Below, one piece after another: positions 1 to 8,267 of a stretch of DNA of 64,000 nucleotides. Source of the stretch: JABDEZ01 sp965276955 (GTDB lineage Bacteria; Bacteroidota; Bacteroidia; Chitinophagales; Chitinophagaceae). The stretch is from assembly GCA_965276955.1 (NCBI GenBank), contig CBDIBP010000043.1, positions 86,838 to 150,837 of the forward strand. The letters are read 5' to 3'. The notes beneath the pieces were generated by a model that saw nothing but the letters and a program-made list of their open reading frames with translations, had not been told where the DNA came from and searched no databases. A program made the position numbers and the translations under genes. How positions within the stretch are numbered: the stretch's first letter is position 1; each line of letters begins with the position of its first letter.

Positions 1-517
1 TATTCTTATGTTTCTCTTTTACAAATGGCCGCTGCCATTTTACATCTATATTGGCCCGCTTGCCCCATGCGCCACATGCTATTGCAGCTGTGTAGCCGGC
101 TCCTGCTGCCTGTATGGTGAAACTGTTATTATTATGAACTACATCATCTACACGGGTCTTTACTTTCAGGTCTACCCCACATGCTACGGCCTGCCTGGCC
201 AGCATATCATCAAGCATATACCTGCTGATGCCAAAACCACCTTGTGGCAGCGCTGTTTGCAGCTCGCGTCCGCGTGTATCGGTAAAAAGTAAGTGGTTTA
301 TCATGGGCAGGTCCATATCAGTAAGTGGCAGACCTAATCTTTCCAGGAAGGGAAAACTTTCCATGCTGATATACTCCCCACAAACTTTATGGCGTGGATA
401 GTCATCTTTCTCAAATACAACTACTGAGTAGCTCTGCTTTGCTAATAATATAGATAAGGAAAGACCTGCAAGGCCACCACCTATTATGGCTACATCGTAA
501 TTGTTATGCTCCGGCAT
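1..517 (-). CDS. FAD-dependent oxidoreductase, partial (C-terminus outside window)
   Basis: The first 172 residues are visible; the gene runs off the left edge. The N-terminus has the FAD-binding Rossmann motif IIGGGLAG at residues 11-18, followed by a glutamate-ended beta strand (VVVFEKDDYPRHKVCGE). The KVCGE segment is typical of the geranylgeranyl-reductase/halogenase-like flavoprotein monooxygenase group. The start ATG at 515-517 overlaps the end of the upstream methyltransferase by 14 bases, so the two are translationally coupled in one operon with the type III polyketide synthase. By analogy with the SrsA-SrsB-SrsC phenolic lipid pathway, the likely job is hydroxylation or oxidation of a polyketide ring. 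That role is inferred from context; substrate unknown. Confidence 0.85.
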   Translation of the reverse strand, partial: MPEHNNYDVAIIGGGLAGLSLSILLAKQSYSVVVFEKDDYPRHKVCGEYISMESFPFLERLGLPLTDMDLPMINHLLFTDTRGRELQTALPQGGFGISRYMLDDMLARQAVACGVDLKVKTRVDDVVHNNNSFTIQAAGAGYTAAIACGAWGKRANIDVKWQRPFVKEKHKN

Positions 518-1220
518 TGTATACGCATACTAAGTAACGGAATGCCCATTGATGGGTGAGACGATACGCTTTTATACCCGCACTCTGCAATATTTTTTTC
601 CAGTCGCTGCGGATAAATGCGCGTTTTACAGATAGCTGTGCATCGTTCTTTACATACGCTGACCGGGAGAATAAAGCGGTCAATATTTTTATGGACCAGT
701 AGGCAGCAGGGTGGCGGTGAATATCATTTATAAAAAACCCCAGGTTGCTGTTGTTCCTCATCCATTCCAGTTGTGCTGCCAGTTGTGCATCTGTAAAGTG
801 ATGGCAAAAAAGAGATGAGAATATGATGTCTGGCTTTATGCCACCTGGCCATTGAGTAAGTGCATAGTCGCTGCATATCCAGGTAGTATCCCTGTTGCCT
901 GCTTTTCTTGCTGCATACATGGTGCAGAGGGGCTTCATATCTATACCAATAAGGTGGTGCCTAATACCCCTTGCCTGCAATGCCCTGCGGATAGCAGCAA
1001 GGTTATCGCCACCACCACAGCCTATCTCAGCTATTACTATTGGCCGGTCCCATTCTTTATATTTGTCTAAAAAGTATAATAGTCCTTTTATTGTAACTGT
1101 GTGCCCGCCCAGCAACGTGTTTATGGTATCCAGCTCATTAAGAGTGTTCAGCAGATCCACATAGGGTATCTCTTCTGCATCCAGCATTTCTGGTGTGTGG
1201 TCTCTTTCTTTCAGACTCAT
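504..1220 (-). CDS. class I SAM-dependent methyltransferase, PKS-linked
   Basis: A 238-residue Rossmann-type methyltransferase. Motif I is visible as IVIAEIGCGGGDN at residues 61-73, and an acidic strand follows (LIGIDMKPLC). The later segment DIIFSSLFCHHFTD is the usual post-motif strand of this superfamily. The start codon overlaps the stop of the upstream type III polyketide synthase in an ATGA arrangement, and its own end overlaps the start of the FAD oxidoreductase. The tight three-gene coupling suggests that it methylates the polyketide product, as SrsB does for alkylresorcinols. The enzyme class is clear; the substrate is an inference from neighbours. Confidence 0.87.
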   Translation of the reverse strand: MSLKERDHTPEMLDAEEIPYVDLLNTLNELDTINTLLGGHTVTIKGLLYFLDKYKEWDRPIVIAEIGCGGGDNLAAIRRALQARGIRHHLIGIDMKPLCTMYAARKAGNRDTTWICSDYALTQWPGGIKPDIIFSSLFCHHFTDAQLAAQLEWMRNNSNLGFFINDIHRHPAAYWSIKILTALFSRSAYVKNDAQLSVKRAFIRSDWKKILQSAGIKAYRLTHQWAFRYLVCVYNAGA

Positions 1221-2311
1221 ACAATGGTCATTATCATGCTTTCCATAGTAAGGCCAGGGCCAAATGCAGCCCCAAATATATGTGCCCCGGTATCGGTGCT
1301 ATTTGCATCCCATATCTCCTTCAGCACAAAGAGTATGGTGGGTGAGGACATGTTGCCATAATTCTTAAGCACTCTATAAGAGTACTCCAGATCTTCATCG
1401 GTCAATTGCAGACCTACCATCAGGCGTTCCAGTATGCGCTTGCCGCCTGGGTGCAGGTCCCAATATTTGATATCGGTAGCTTGCAGGCCAGCCTTTTCCA
1501 ATGCTCTTTTTTTCAGTGGCACTATATCGGTCTCGAATATACCGGGCACTTCGCCAGATAAGGTCATCACGAATCCCGTAGGCGATATACGCCAGGTCAT
1601 GTCGCTTTGGGAGTTCTTAACCACTTCAGCATAAAAACTATCCAGGCGCAGGCCCGGGCCGGGGTGGTCATCGGCAGTTATCAAAGCAGCGGCACTGCCA
1701 TCGCCAAACAGTACGGGCGATATTATAGAATCTGTATTATACGTTTTTTGAAAATGGATGGTACACAGCTCTGTACATACTACCAGCACTTTAGCTTCAG
1801 GGTGTGCAAGCACTATATCGTTGGCCTGCTTCAGTCCATGCACAGCGGCATAGCAACCCATAAAGTTCACCGTACTGCGGTTTACCGCTGCGGGCAAGTG
1901 CAGTGCATCCATCAGTGCCAGCTCCAGCCCCGGCGCGCTCATGCCGGTGCAGCTTACGGTAATAAGGTGGGTAATATCGCTTGCCTCAGCTTTGCCATCC
2001 AGACATTTTAGCGCTGCCTGCAGCGATAAGGCACAGGCATGCCGCTCATACCACTCCATACGCTTCTCTACATCAGGAAAAGGCTCCAGGTTGGCATTTT
2101 GCGGATAGAACTCCCATTCGGCCATGTCGGCAGAGTAGTCCTTTATTACAGAATAGCGGGTCTCTATCCCACTTTTGTTGTAGAGGAATTTTAATGCCCT
2201 TTTCTCTTTATCATCAATATCGCCGTAGGCAATGTTCATGAAATTGTAAATGCCATTCTGTTGGTGTGGATGGGGAGGCACTACTGTAGCTATAGATACT
2301 ATTTTGGACAT
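1217..2311 (-). CDS. type III polyketide synthase (chalcone/alkylresorcinol synthase-like)
   Basis: A 364-residue thiolase-fold homodimeric condensing enzyme that extends an acyl-CoA starter with malonyl-CoA. The catalytic triad is visible: Cys153 in NFMGCYAAVHG, His287 in DLHPGGKRIL, and Asn320 in NYGNMSSPT. The family signature GFGDGSAA appears as LFGDGSAAALI near residue 201. Length fits the family (about 350-400). It is the first gene of an operon with a methyltransferase and a flavoprotein, all overlapping. Bacterial sets of this composition make alkylresorcinols, alkylpyrones or methylated quinones; which product is made here cannot be read from sequence. Confidence 0.93.
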   Translation of the reverse strand: MSKIVSIATVVPPHPHQQNGIYNFMNIAYGDIDDKEKRALKFLYNKSGIETRYSVIKDYSADMAEWEFYPQNANLEPFPDVEKRMEWYERHACALSLQAALKCLDGKAEASDITHLITVSCTGMSAPGLELALMDALHLPAAVNRSTVNFMGCYAAVHGLKQANDIVLAHPEAKVLVVCTELCTIHFQKTYNTDSIISPVLFGDGSAAALITADDHPGPGLRLDSFYAEVVKNSQSDMTWRISPTGFVMTLSGEVPGIFETDIVPLKKRALEKAGLQATDIKYWDLHPGGKRILERLMVGLQLTDEDLEYSYRVLKNYGNMSSPTILFVLKEIWDANSTDTGAHIFGAAFGPGLTMESMIMTIV

Positions 2312-2462
2312 TTATATTTTTCAATAGATTTGTTACAAAAGTGCTCATAGTCAATTTATTGTGCTCATGAACATAACAACTATCATAAAATTCGTGCCTG
2401 CTGTTTAACGCAATAAATGCAGTACAAAAATGTATCTGAAGGATGATGGTAACATCTTGGGG

Positions 2463-4196
2463 TCAATGTCCTTTATCTATAGACCTTGCCTTGGTCACTA
2501 TCTCACGTATTATTTCATCAAGGCATACCGCGGTCTCTTTTATACCCTCCAGCACCTGCAGGTTCAGCACATCATCTGCGTCTGCCATATTAAAGAGTTG
2601 CACTAACCCCAGTATGGTAGATACAGGCCCGCGCACCTTGTGCGATTGTATCCAGGATATTTCCTTCAGTTTTTGATTCTGCTCCTGTATCTGTATCATG
2701 TGCTGGCGGGTCTTTGTTATATCTCTTGAGAAGCAGGATATGCCCACCACATTATTTTGCAGGTCATGGATAGGATTTAGCGTTATCTCGGAAAAGGATA
2801 TGCCAGTTGGGGTGTCGGCCGTCTCCACTATGGTGAAGCGTGCTCCTTTATAGCCTTGTTCGTAAATGGTTCTCCAGTATGCTACCGTTGATGCACCAAA
2901 TATTTCTTCCGATATCACATTGCCTACTTCCTCCCGTGTTTTGTTATACCGGTTAGTTATGTTGTCCCAGAATGCCTGGTTGGCCACAAGTATGTTCAGG
3001 TCTTTATCAACAGACCATATGAGGTCTGATGTAGCATTGATGATGGAAAGCAGATTTTGCCTGTCGGCAAGGATCTTCATTTCCATCTGTTTGCGGTGCG
3101 TAATATCTTTAAAGAAGATGGTGAGACCATTGGGATTAGGATAAGCATTGGTAGAGACCCAATTGTTGAGGGTGGGAGAAAAGGCCTCGAACGATACATT
3201 CTTTTGGCCCTGTGCGGCAAGGTTGTATTTATGATATAGCTCTGTGTCTTTTAGCAGGGGAAACAATTGCCACAGGTTCTTGCCCAGTAGCTGGGCACTT
3301 GTCATACCATACAGGTCCTCCAGCGCCTTATTCACAAAAGTGATGTTCCAGTCCTTGTCTACAGTATAAAAGCAATCGCTGATAGATGCCAGTATGTCTT
3401 CAAGTTCTTTAGTTTTCTGCTGTATAACTACATCGGAGGTCACCAGGCGCGTAATATCGATAGTGATACCGGCGAAAAGATCTTTTTCATTCCCGGAACC
3501 TATTATCAATGCCCCCTTCCCCTTAAAATATTTCCAGTTGCCGTCCCTGGCCTGAAAACGAAACTCGTATTCCTGTATCTTGCCGCTCTGCTGCATTTGC
3601 GCAAAGGCTTCATGATATTGTTCCCGGTCATCGGGATGCATGCGCTCTATAAAAAGATCGGAATTACTGAGCAATTCCTGCTGTGTATAGCCCAAAAGCA
3701 GTTCGCAGGCATTATTGATATATACCAATTTGAGGTCATCAGGATCCCAAGACCATATTATCTCGTTCATAGACGATAACATGTCTTCGTACGCGTCTTT
3801 TGTAGTATTGCGCAGGTAGTAGGGTATATGGGCCGCATTGTAGCTTTTCCGCGCAAGGGTCTTCCGCATCACAGGTGCCAGATCCTGGCCAATACGGTGC
3901 GCCAGCACATTATCATCGGCACCTGTGGTCATAGCTTTTATGCCATCCGCTTCACTGCCAGTAATGGCCACGATAGGTGTTTTGTGATTATTGGTAGCAG
4001 GGTATTCGGGAGGTCCATCCTGCTGTGTACTATCAATGAACAGGATGATAAGAGATACATTACCCATATCTATAGCATTGATATGGGTAACATTGGTAGT
4101 AATATTAACTTCACTGGCAGGATAGATGCTTTTTATTAATTCTGCTATCTCGCTGCATTTTTGCGCGTTATATCCTATGATCAAAAAATGTTCCAT
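2463..4196 (-). CDS. multi-PAS signalling protein with HisKA-like end and no ATPase domain
   Basis: A 577-residue soluble protein. Residues about 1-120 look like a degenerate receiver domain (LIILFIDST, IVAITGSEADGIKAMTTGADD). Three PAS domains follow at roughly 140-255, 265-375 and 385-505, the first of the PAS_3 type with a PAC tail (DLFAGITIDITRL). The C-terminus has an H-box-like segment, QSHKVRGPVSTILGLVQ, with His519 in the phospho-acceptor position, but the protein stops about 58 residues later. No N, G1, F or G2 box of a HATPase_c domain is present or recoverable before the stop. It may therefore be a scaffold, a phosphotransfer partner or a regulator rather than an autonomous kinase. 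Such truncated PAS proteins occur in Bacteroidota. Confidence 0.85.
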   Translation of the reverse strand: MEHFLIIGYNAQKCSEIAELIKSIYPASEVNITTNVTHINAIDMGNVSLIILFIDSTQQDGPPEYPATNNHKTPIVAITGSEADGIKAMTTGADDNVLAHRIGQDLAPVMRKTLARKSYNAAHIPYYLRNTTKDAYEDMLSSMNEIIWSWDPDDLKLVYINNACELLLGYTQQELLSNSDLFIERMHPDDREQYHEAFAQMQQSGKIQEYEFRFQARDGNWKYFKGKGALIIGSGNEKDLFAGITIDITRLVTSDVVIQQKTKELEDILASISDCFYTVDKDWNITFVNKALEDLYGMTSAQLLGKNLWQLFPLLKDTELYHKYNLAAQGQKNVSFEAFSPTLNNWVSTNAYPNPNGLTIFFKDITHRKQMEMKILADRQNLLSIINATSDLIWSVDKDLNILVANQAFWDNITNRYNKTREEVGNVISEEIFGASTVAYWRTIYEQGYKGARFTIVETADTPTGISFSEITLNPIHDLQNNVVGISCFSRDITKTRQHMIQIQEQNQKLKEISWIQSHKVRGPVSTILGLVQLFNMADADDVLNLQVLEGIKETAVCLDEIIREIVTKARSIDKGH

Positions 4197-4302
4197 CTCC
4201 TATCCTTCCATTAATATTAATGATGCTTTAAAGTTAATGATGTCATTTTTGTGAACATGGTAAAGGTATATAATTAAATTTTTCTTAATGGTCAAATGGT
4301 TT

Positions 4303-5403
4303 TTACACACAGCTTTTATTCTCCAACCATCTGTCTATCACCGGTATAAAGGCGTGAAAATCAAATTTCCGCCCGTCAGCTATGAAAGAAAGGTTTTTTA
4401 GGTTCTGCAATGTGGCCATGAGGTCGAAACCGGCCTGCTTCGCTGTGTAGAATACCCCCTTATCATACAGGTAGCGGGCCAGGTACTCTTGCTCTGGCTG
4501 CCCGGGTGTGGGTATAAGTATGGCTTTTTTGCGCAGCAATACCAGGTCCATAATGGTGGAGTACCCTGCCCGGCAAATGACCATATGGGCATCCTGCATC
4601 AATGCCTGCAATTGCCCCTGCTGCACCTGTGCATGCCACTGGATGTGTGCAGGCACCATCGCCGGAGGCATACAGCCGGCATGGCCGGCTACAAATACTA
4701 CTGGTCCATCGTATTGCATAGCTTGTTGCCACAGTATGCCCGCAAGTATGGTCCTTTGCGGCTCGGGGCCAGAGAGCAATATAAGCAGGGTGTTTGGAAG
4801 CGCTCCTGCACTTACAGGCGCATGTAGTTGAGAGAGTGGTCCTATATAAAAGGCATTGAGCGGCAGTATACGTGGATGGCTGAGACTCCCGGCAATATTA
4901 GACTCACTGGCATTATCCGGTACCCAGCACTTAGTAAAACGGCCAAGAAATTGGTAATGAAGTTTTTGCAGCACATCGTCCGCTATACGGCCCATGCCCG
5001 TTCGTATGCGCAACTGGTGGGTTATGATGACCGAGGGCACATTGGGGTGGTACAGTCCATACCGGTTATCGCTGATGATGCCATCGAAGTAGTGCTGGGC
5101 TACCTGCTGTTGCAGCCAGGCATGCTCTGCTTGTATGCGTTTTAGTATATGGGGCACCTGGGCAAGCAGGCGCAGCGCAAATGTGCTGCCTTTTTTGCTG
5201 TAGGTAATGTTGTAGCCATCCAGGTGCAGGGTATCTACAGCAAGTGTTTTAGTGACGAAGGCACACTGAGCAGCATTGCCGGCAAAAGTGACCCTATGCC
5301 CCGCTGCCTGCAAGTACCTGATAATGGGTATGCAACGGGTGGTATGGCCCATACCCCAATCGAGCGGCGCCAATAACAAATGTTTAGCTTTGTTGGCGAT
5401 CAA
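4303..5403 (-). CDS. GT28/MurG-like glycosyltransferase
   Basis: A 366-residue GT-B fold glycosyltransferase. The N-terminal acceptor half opens with LLLAPLDWGMGHTTRCIPI, the glycine-rich loop typical of MurG/monogalactosyl-diacylglycerol synthase relatives. The C-terminal nucleotide-sugar half contains LLILLSGPEPQR, then VICRAGYSTIMDLVLL and IPTPGQPEQEYLARYL, which match the donor-binding helix region of the GT28 C-terminal domain. It lacks a signal peptide, so it acts on the cytoplasmic face. The donor and acceptor (lipid, polysaccharide or glycolipid) cannot be assigned. It stands alone between the PAS protein gene and a divergent small lipoprotein gene. Confidence 0.82.
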   Translation of the reverse strand: MIANKAKHLLLAPLDWGMGHTTRCIPIIRYLQAAGHRVTFAGNAAQCAFVTKTLAVDTLHLDGYNITYSKKGSTFALRLLAQVPHILKRIQAEHAWLQQQVAQHYFDGIISDNRYGLYHPNVPSVIITHQLRIRTGMGRIADDVLQKLHYQFLGRFTKCWVPDNASESNIAGSLSHPRILPLNAFYIGPLSQLHAPVSAGALPNTLLILLSGPEPQRTILAGILWQQAMQYDGPVVFVAGHAGCMPPAMVPAHIQWHAQVQQGQLQALMQDAHMVICRAGYSTIMDLVLLRKKAILIPTPGQPEQEYLARYLYDKGVFYTAKQAGFDLMATLQNLKNLSFIADGRKFDFHAFIPVIDRWLENKSCV

Positions 5404-5434
5404 TTTTGCTTATTTTTACAATACAAGTAGGAAA

Positions 5435-5590
5435 ATGTTGGTGCATAGGAAAAACAAATTTATAGTTTGTACGTTAATATTATCAGTTGTATTGATGATG
5501 GCACAAAGTTGTAGGGTAAATCCTAAGAAGTGCGGATGCGGTGCAGATATAAATGGCATATACAAGACCAAAGGCAGAAGAAGCTATTAA
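5435..5590 (+). CDS. small putative lipoprotein, cysteine-rich
   Basis: A 51-residue protein. The ATG at 5435 is chosen because it gives a compact lipoprotein signal peptide: basic start (HRKNK), hydrophobic core, then AQSC with the lipidated cysteine at residue 26. The mature part is only about 25 residues and carries the motif KKCGCGADINGIY, with two more cysteines. It is divergent from the glycosyltransferase gene and lies 12 bases upstream of an 80-residue unknown gene with the same orientation. No function can be assigned; a short lipid-anchored peptide with a CxC pair could bind metal. Confidence 0.55.
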   Translation: MLVHRKNKFIVCTLILSVVLMMAQSCRVNPKKCGCGADINGIYKTKGRRSY

Positions 5591-5602
5591 AACATATATA
5601 TC

Positions 5603-5845
5603 ATGTGGGGCAAGCAAGACAAAGTTTGGTTACATTATGTAAAAGACATCATAGCTGCTGATGTATATTCAGCCGTATTCTTAGCCTCCTACCTGCGTTA
5701 TGCATCGCTCAACAAAACTCATGTAGCTTTTCTTGAGATAATAGACCTGCAAAAGTACAAGGTCATTAAACAAAAGAACAAAGTACGGGTAGCACTAAAA
5801 GAACGTGCAGACGTACCTTTTGTATTCGTAGTATGTCGTAATTAA
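5603..5845 (+). CDS. hypothetical protein, 80 aa
   Basis: A small soluble basic protein that I do not recognise. It has a plausible alpha/beta composition (HYVKDIIAADVYSAVFLASYLRY followed by two short strands), no signal peptide and no membrane segment. The start ATG at 5603 follows the small lipoprotein gene by 12 bases, and a strong hairpin terminator follows 20 bases after the stop, so the two small genes probably form one transcript. Real-gene status rests on this context and on the natural residue composition. Confidence 0.5.
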   Translation: MWGKQDKVWLHYVKDIIAADVYSAVFLASYLRYASLNKTHVAFLEIIDLQKYKVIKQKNKVRVALKERADVPFVFVVCRN

Positions 5846-5865
5846 TAAACTCGCTTTATATAGAG

Positions 5866-5899
5866 AAATGGCCATCCTGAAAAGGATGGCCATTTTTAT
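5866..5899 (+). terminator. rho-independent terminator
   Basis: An inverted repeat, AAATGGCCATCC with GGATGGCCATTTTT, has a six-base loop and is followed by a T-rich run. It closes the transcript of the two small genes ending at 5845. Confidence 0.85.
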
Positions 5900-6162
5900 T
5901 TTGTGGAATTATTTGCCCTCCCTTTTAAGTCTACGTCGTTATTCCGCTGGTACAGTGGGCAATAACTCACACTGCTATAACTTATACTGCAAAATGTATA
6001 TAAAAATAATCCACACTTAATATTATTGTTATAAGACAATGTGGGGAAGAGTATTGGGTAAGATGATATTTAGAAAAAATACTTTCCGTACTTAAATCTA
6101 AACTGGAAGTACCTACGTATTTGAAGAAGGAAACGATTGCATAACAAAAATCAATTTTAACT
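5900..6162. other. intergenic region upstream of ferritin-like genes
   Basis: About 260 AT-rich bases between the small-gene terminator and the first ferritin-like gene. It presumably holds that gene's promoter. I found no clear TAnnTTTG box, no RNA gene and no convincing ORF; an antisense frame over 5982-6344 is only a shadow of the downstream gene. Confidence 0.5.
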
Positions 6163-6864
6163 ATGAAAACAACAACAGAACAGCATTTCGAAGAACTCGA
6201 AAAGGCTTCGGGACTGTCTCGCAGAAATTTCTTCCAGTATGCCGGCGGACTGGTAGCAGCGGGTACATTAGTATCTGCAGCCGCCTGTACAAAAAGCAGT
6301 AGCAGCAACAATAGCGTTAACCTGGGTAGTGGTGACACAGGCATACTGAACTATGCGTATGCACTGGAACAGCTGGAAGCCGCATTCTACACAAACGTTG
6401 TAGCATCAGCCAGCTTTTCAAGTATTTTTAATACTGATGAGCAATCTTTGCTTACGGACATTCGTGACCACGAAGTGGCACACCGCGAATTTTTTAAAGC
6501 AGCTTTGGGGTCTGCAGCTATCATGGGCCTGACGCCAAATTTCGCTACCATCGATTTTACCAACAGAACAAGTGTTTTGACAGCAGCTATGACTTTTGAA
6601 GATCTTGGTGTATCAGCATATAACTATGCCGGTACAAAAATATCTGTAGCAGGTGTGGCTTACCTTGGTCTGGCAGGCAAGATAGTTTCTGTAGAGGCCC
6701 GTCACGCGGCGACGATACGCGATATGATCAACTATGCTGGATTTACTTTTGCCGATACACTTGATGGTAATGGTCTTGACCAGGCAAATCCTTATAGTGT
6801 AGTACTTGGTGCTGCTGGAAAGTATGTAACTAATAGTATTGACTATAGCCACTTACCACAATAG
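6163..6864 (+). CDS. Tat-exported ferritin-like domain protein (first of pair)
   Basis: A 233-residue protein with a twin-arginine signal: SRRNFFQYAGG with the arginines at 20-21, a hydrophobic stretch, and Cys42 in a lipobox-like SAAAC, so it may be a Tat-exported lipoprotein. The mature part is a four-helix ferritin-like domain (Ferritin_2/DUF4439-like). The usual carboxylate/histidine ligands are visible in ALEQLEAAFY, RDHEVAHREFF, MTFEDLGVSAY and SVEARHAATIR. A folded, metal-loaded protein would explain Tat export. It sits 37 bases before a second paralogous gene and close to tatA. Physiological role (desiccation, oxidative stress or iron handling) is unknown. Confidence 0.88.
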   Translation: MKTTTEQHFEELEKASGLSRRNFFQYAGGLVAAGTLVSAAACTKSSSSNNSVNLGSGDTGILNYAYALEQLEAAFYTNVVASASFSSIFNTDEQSLLTDIRDHEVAHREFFKAALGSAAIMGLTPNFATIDFTNRTSVLTAAMTFEDLGVSAYNYAGTKISVAGVAYLGLAGKIVSVEARHAATIRDMINYAGFTFADTLDGNGLDQANPYSVVLGAAGKYVTNSIDYSHLPQ

Positions 6865-6901
6865 ATCACCCATCATTCATTAAAACAAAAAAATTAATTT
6901 T

Positions 6902-7750
6902 ATGGATTTCAAGAATATAGTAAATCAGATAGCAGAAACAGATCCTGAGTTTTTTGAAAGGATCAGCCCACGCCGCAAAATATTGCAGAGCTTCGGGTCA
7001 AAGGTTGCAGTAGCTGCAATTCCCTTTGCATTAGGAGCTTTGTTCAACAAGGCTTATGGCAAAACGACCAATGCCGCAACAGATGCATTGAACTTTGCCC
7101 TGGAGCTGGAATACCTGGAGTATAACTTTTATCAAACGGCCATCAATGTTTCGGGCCTGATACCCAGCGCTGACCTTGGTGGTTTTGATAAGATACGGAT
7201 CCACGAAAATCAACATGTTGATTTTCTGAAAACAGCATTGACAGGAGCCGGTGTAGTTCCATATACACCAACTGTTAACTATTCAGGTTCCGATTATACT
7301 CCAAATAGTTATGACTTTACTGCTGGTGGTCTATTACCCGACTATTTTGGTACCAAAGACTATGCTACATTCCTGGTAGTATCACAAACTTTTGAAGATA
7401 CAGGTGTTCGCGCCTACAAGGGCCAGGCAGGTAACCTGCAGTCTACCCCTTATCTGCTGCCTGCTTTGCAGATACACTCTGCCGAAGCACGCCATGCAGC
7501 GCACGTACGTAAACTGCGCAGAGCGCTGGGAGCAACTGCTAACAAACCATGGATAACAGGCAACATGGCTCCTGCGCCAGTAGTGCAGGGCAACTATAAT
7601 GGGGAGGATAATGTAGCACAAGGTGGCGTTACCATTACTTCACTATCAGGAGTTAATGGCAATGTATCGATGAATGCTGCTACAGAGTCGTTTGACGAAC
7701 CTTTGGATAAAACAACGGTTGCTGGTCTTGTAGCACCGTTCATCAGGTAA
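6902..7750 (+). CDS. ferritin-like domain protein with Tat-type start (second of pair)
   Basis: A 282-residue paralogue of the preceding gene. The N-terminus has a twin-arginine-like SPRRKILQSFG and a hydrophobic stretch VAVAAIPFALGALF, but no lipobox, so it probably becomes a soluble periplasmic or N-anchored protein. Ferritin-like ligands recur in ALELEYLEYNFY, RIHENQHVDFL, QTFEDTGVRAY and SAEARHAAHVRKL. A C-terminal extension of about 60 residues, rich in Asn and Gly, follows the helices. The gene is cotranscribed with the first ferritin-like gene, and a perfect hairpin terminator follows it. Confidence 0.87.
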   Translation: MDFKNIVNQIAETDPEFFERISPRRKILQSFGSKVAVAAIPFALGALFNKAYGKTTNAATDALNFALELEYLEYNFYQTAINVSGLIPSADLGGFDKIRIHENQHVDFLKTALTGAGVVPYTPTVNYSGSDYTPNSYDFTAGGLLPDYFGTKDYATFLVVSQTFEDTGVRAYKGQAGNLQSTPYLLPALQIHSAEARHAAHVRKLRRALGATANKPWITGNMAPAPVVQGNYNGEDNVAQGGVTITSLSGVNGNVSMNAATESFDEPLDKTTVAGLVAPFIR

Positions 7751-7777
7751 CAAATATCTCCCAGTTCATTTATACTA

Positions 7778-7809
7778 CCGGTTCGCTACATCAGCGAACC
7801 GGTTTTTTT
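7778..7809 (+). terminator. rho-independent terminator after ferritin-like pair
   Basis: A perfect 10-bp stem, CCGGTTCGCT with AGCGAACCGG, has a five-base loop and is followed by seven T residues. Confidence 0.92.
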
Positions 7810-7849
7810 AATGGTCATTCCGGTATAAGATATTTTGAGGAGTATGGGC

Positions 7850-7878
7850 AAAAAAATTGCCGGACTCCCGGCCGGCAA
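7850..7878 (-). terminator. rho-independent terminator after tatA
   Basis: On the minus strand, TTGCCGG pairs with CCGGCAA and is followed by a run of seven T. It lies 35 bases past the tatA stop. Confidence 0.8.
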
Positions 7879-7912
7879 CTACTCGTTGTTCATGTTGTTT
7901 TTATCAACTGCA

Positions 7913-8137
7913 CTATACTTTCGGTGTTTCTTCTTTAGGTTTTAAGCTGGCTTCTATTTCGGTCTTAACGCCGTCTTTCGCTGCGTTAAAATCACGTATG
8001 CCTTTCCCAATGCCTTTTGCCAGCTCAGGTATTTTTTTGCCCCCGAACAATACAACAACAATAAGAAGTATCCATATCAGTTGGCCGCCTTCTGGTATGT
8101 GCATAAGCAGTTCTGGTTTTATCGCTAATAATAACAT
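7913..8137 (-). CDS. tatA: twin-arginine translocase TatA/TatE family subunit
   Basis: A 74-residue protein of classic TatA layout: a short periplasmic start, one membrane helix at about 17-31 (QLIWILLIVVVLFGG), the hinge FGGKKIPEL, an amphipathic helix, and a charged C-terminal tail rich in Lys and Glu. TatA oligomers form the pore of the Tat system. The gene is monocistronic and convergent with two genes whose products carry twin-arginine signals, which suggests a local functional grouping. An internal Met at residue 12 is an alternative start. Confidence 0.93.
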   Translation of the reverse strand: MLLLAIKPELLMHIPEGGQLIWILLIVVVLFGGKKIPELAKGIGKGIRDFNAAKDGVKTEIEASLKPKEETPKV

Positions 8138-8267
8138 AATGATGAGTTTTATTAATGTTTTTAAATATAGTGCGCTGCACGTGTATCTATATACGTATCT
8201 GCTGTATGGCCGGATGTTTTGACCGCAATAAAATATATGGGTTTAATGCTGAAATGACACAGAAATG

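Noticed and set aside
2330..2380. Repeated word GTGCTCAT upstream of the PKS operon as an operator
   Set aside because: Two copies of an 8-mer with no symmetry or promoter alignment; not enough support.
5982..6344. 120-codon minus-strand frame with a hydrophobic start
   Set aside because: Its N-terminal half is antisense to the Tat signal of the ferritin-like gene, which has clear domain support.
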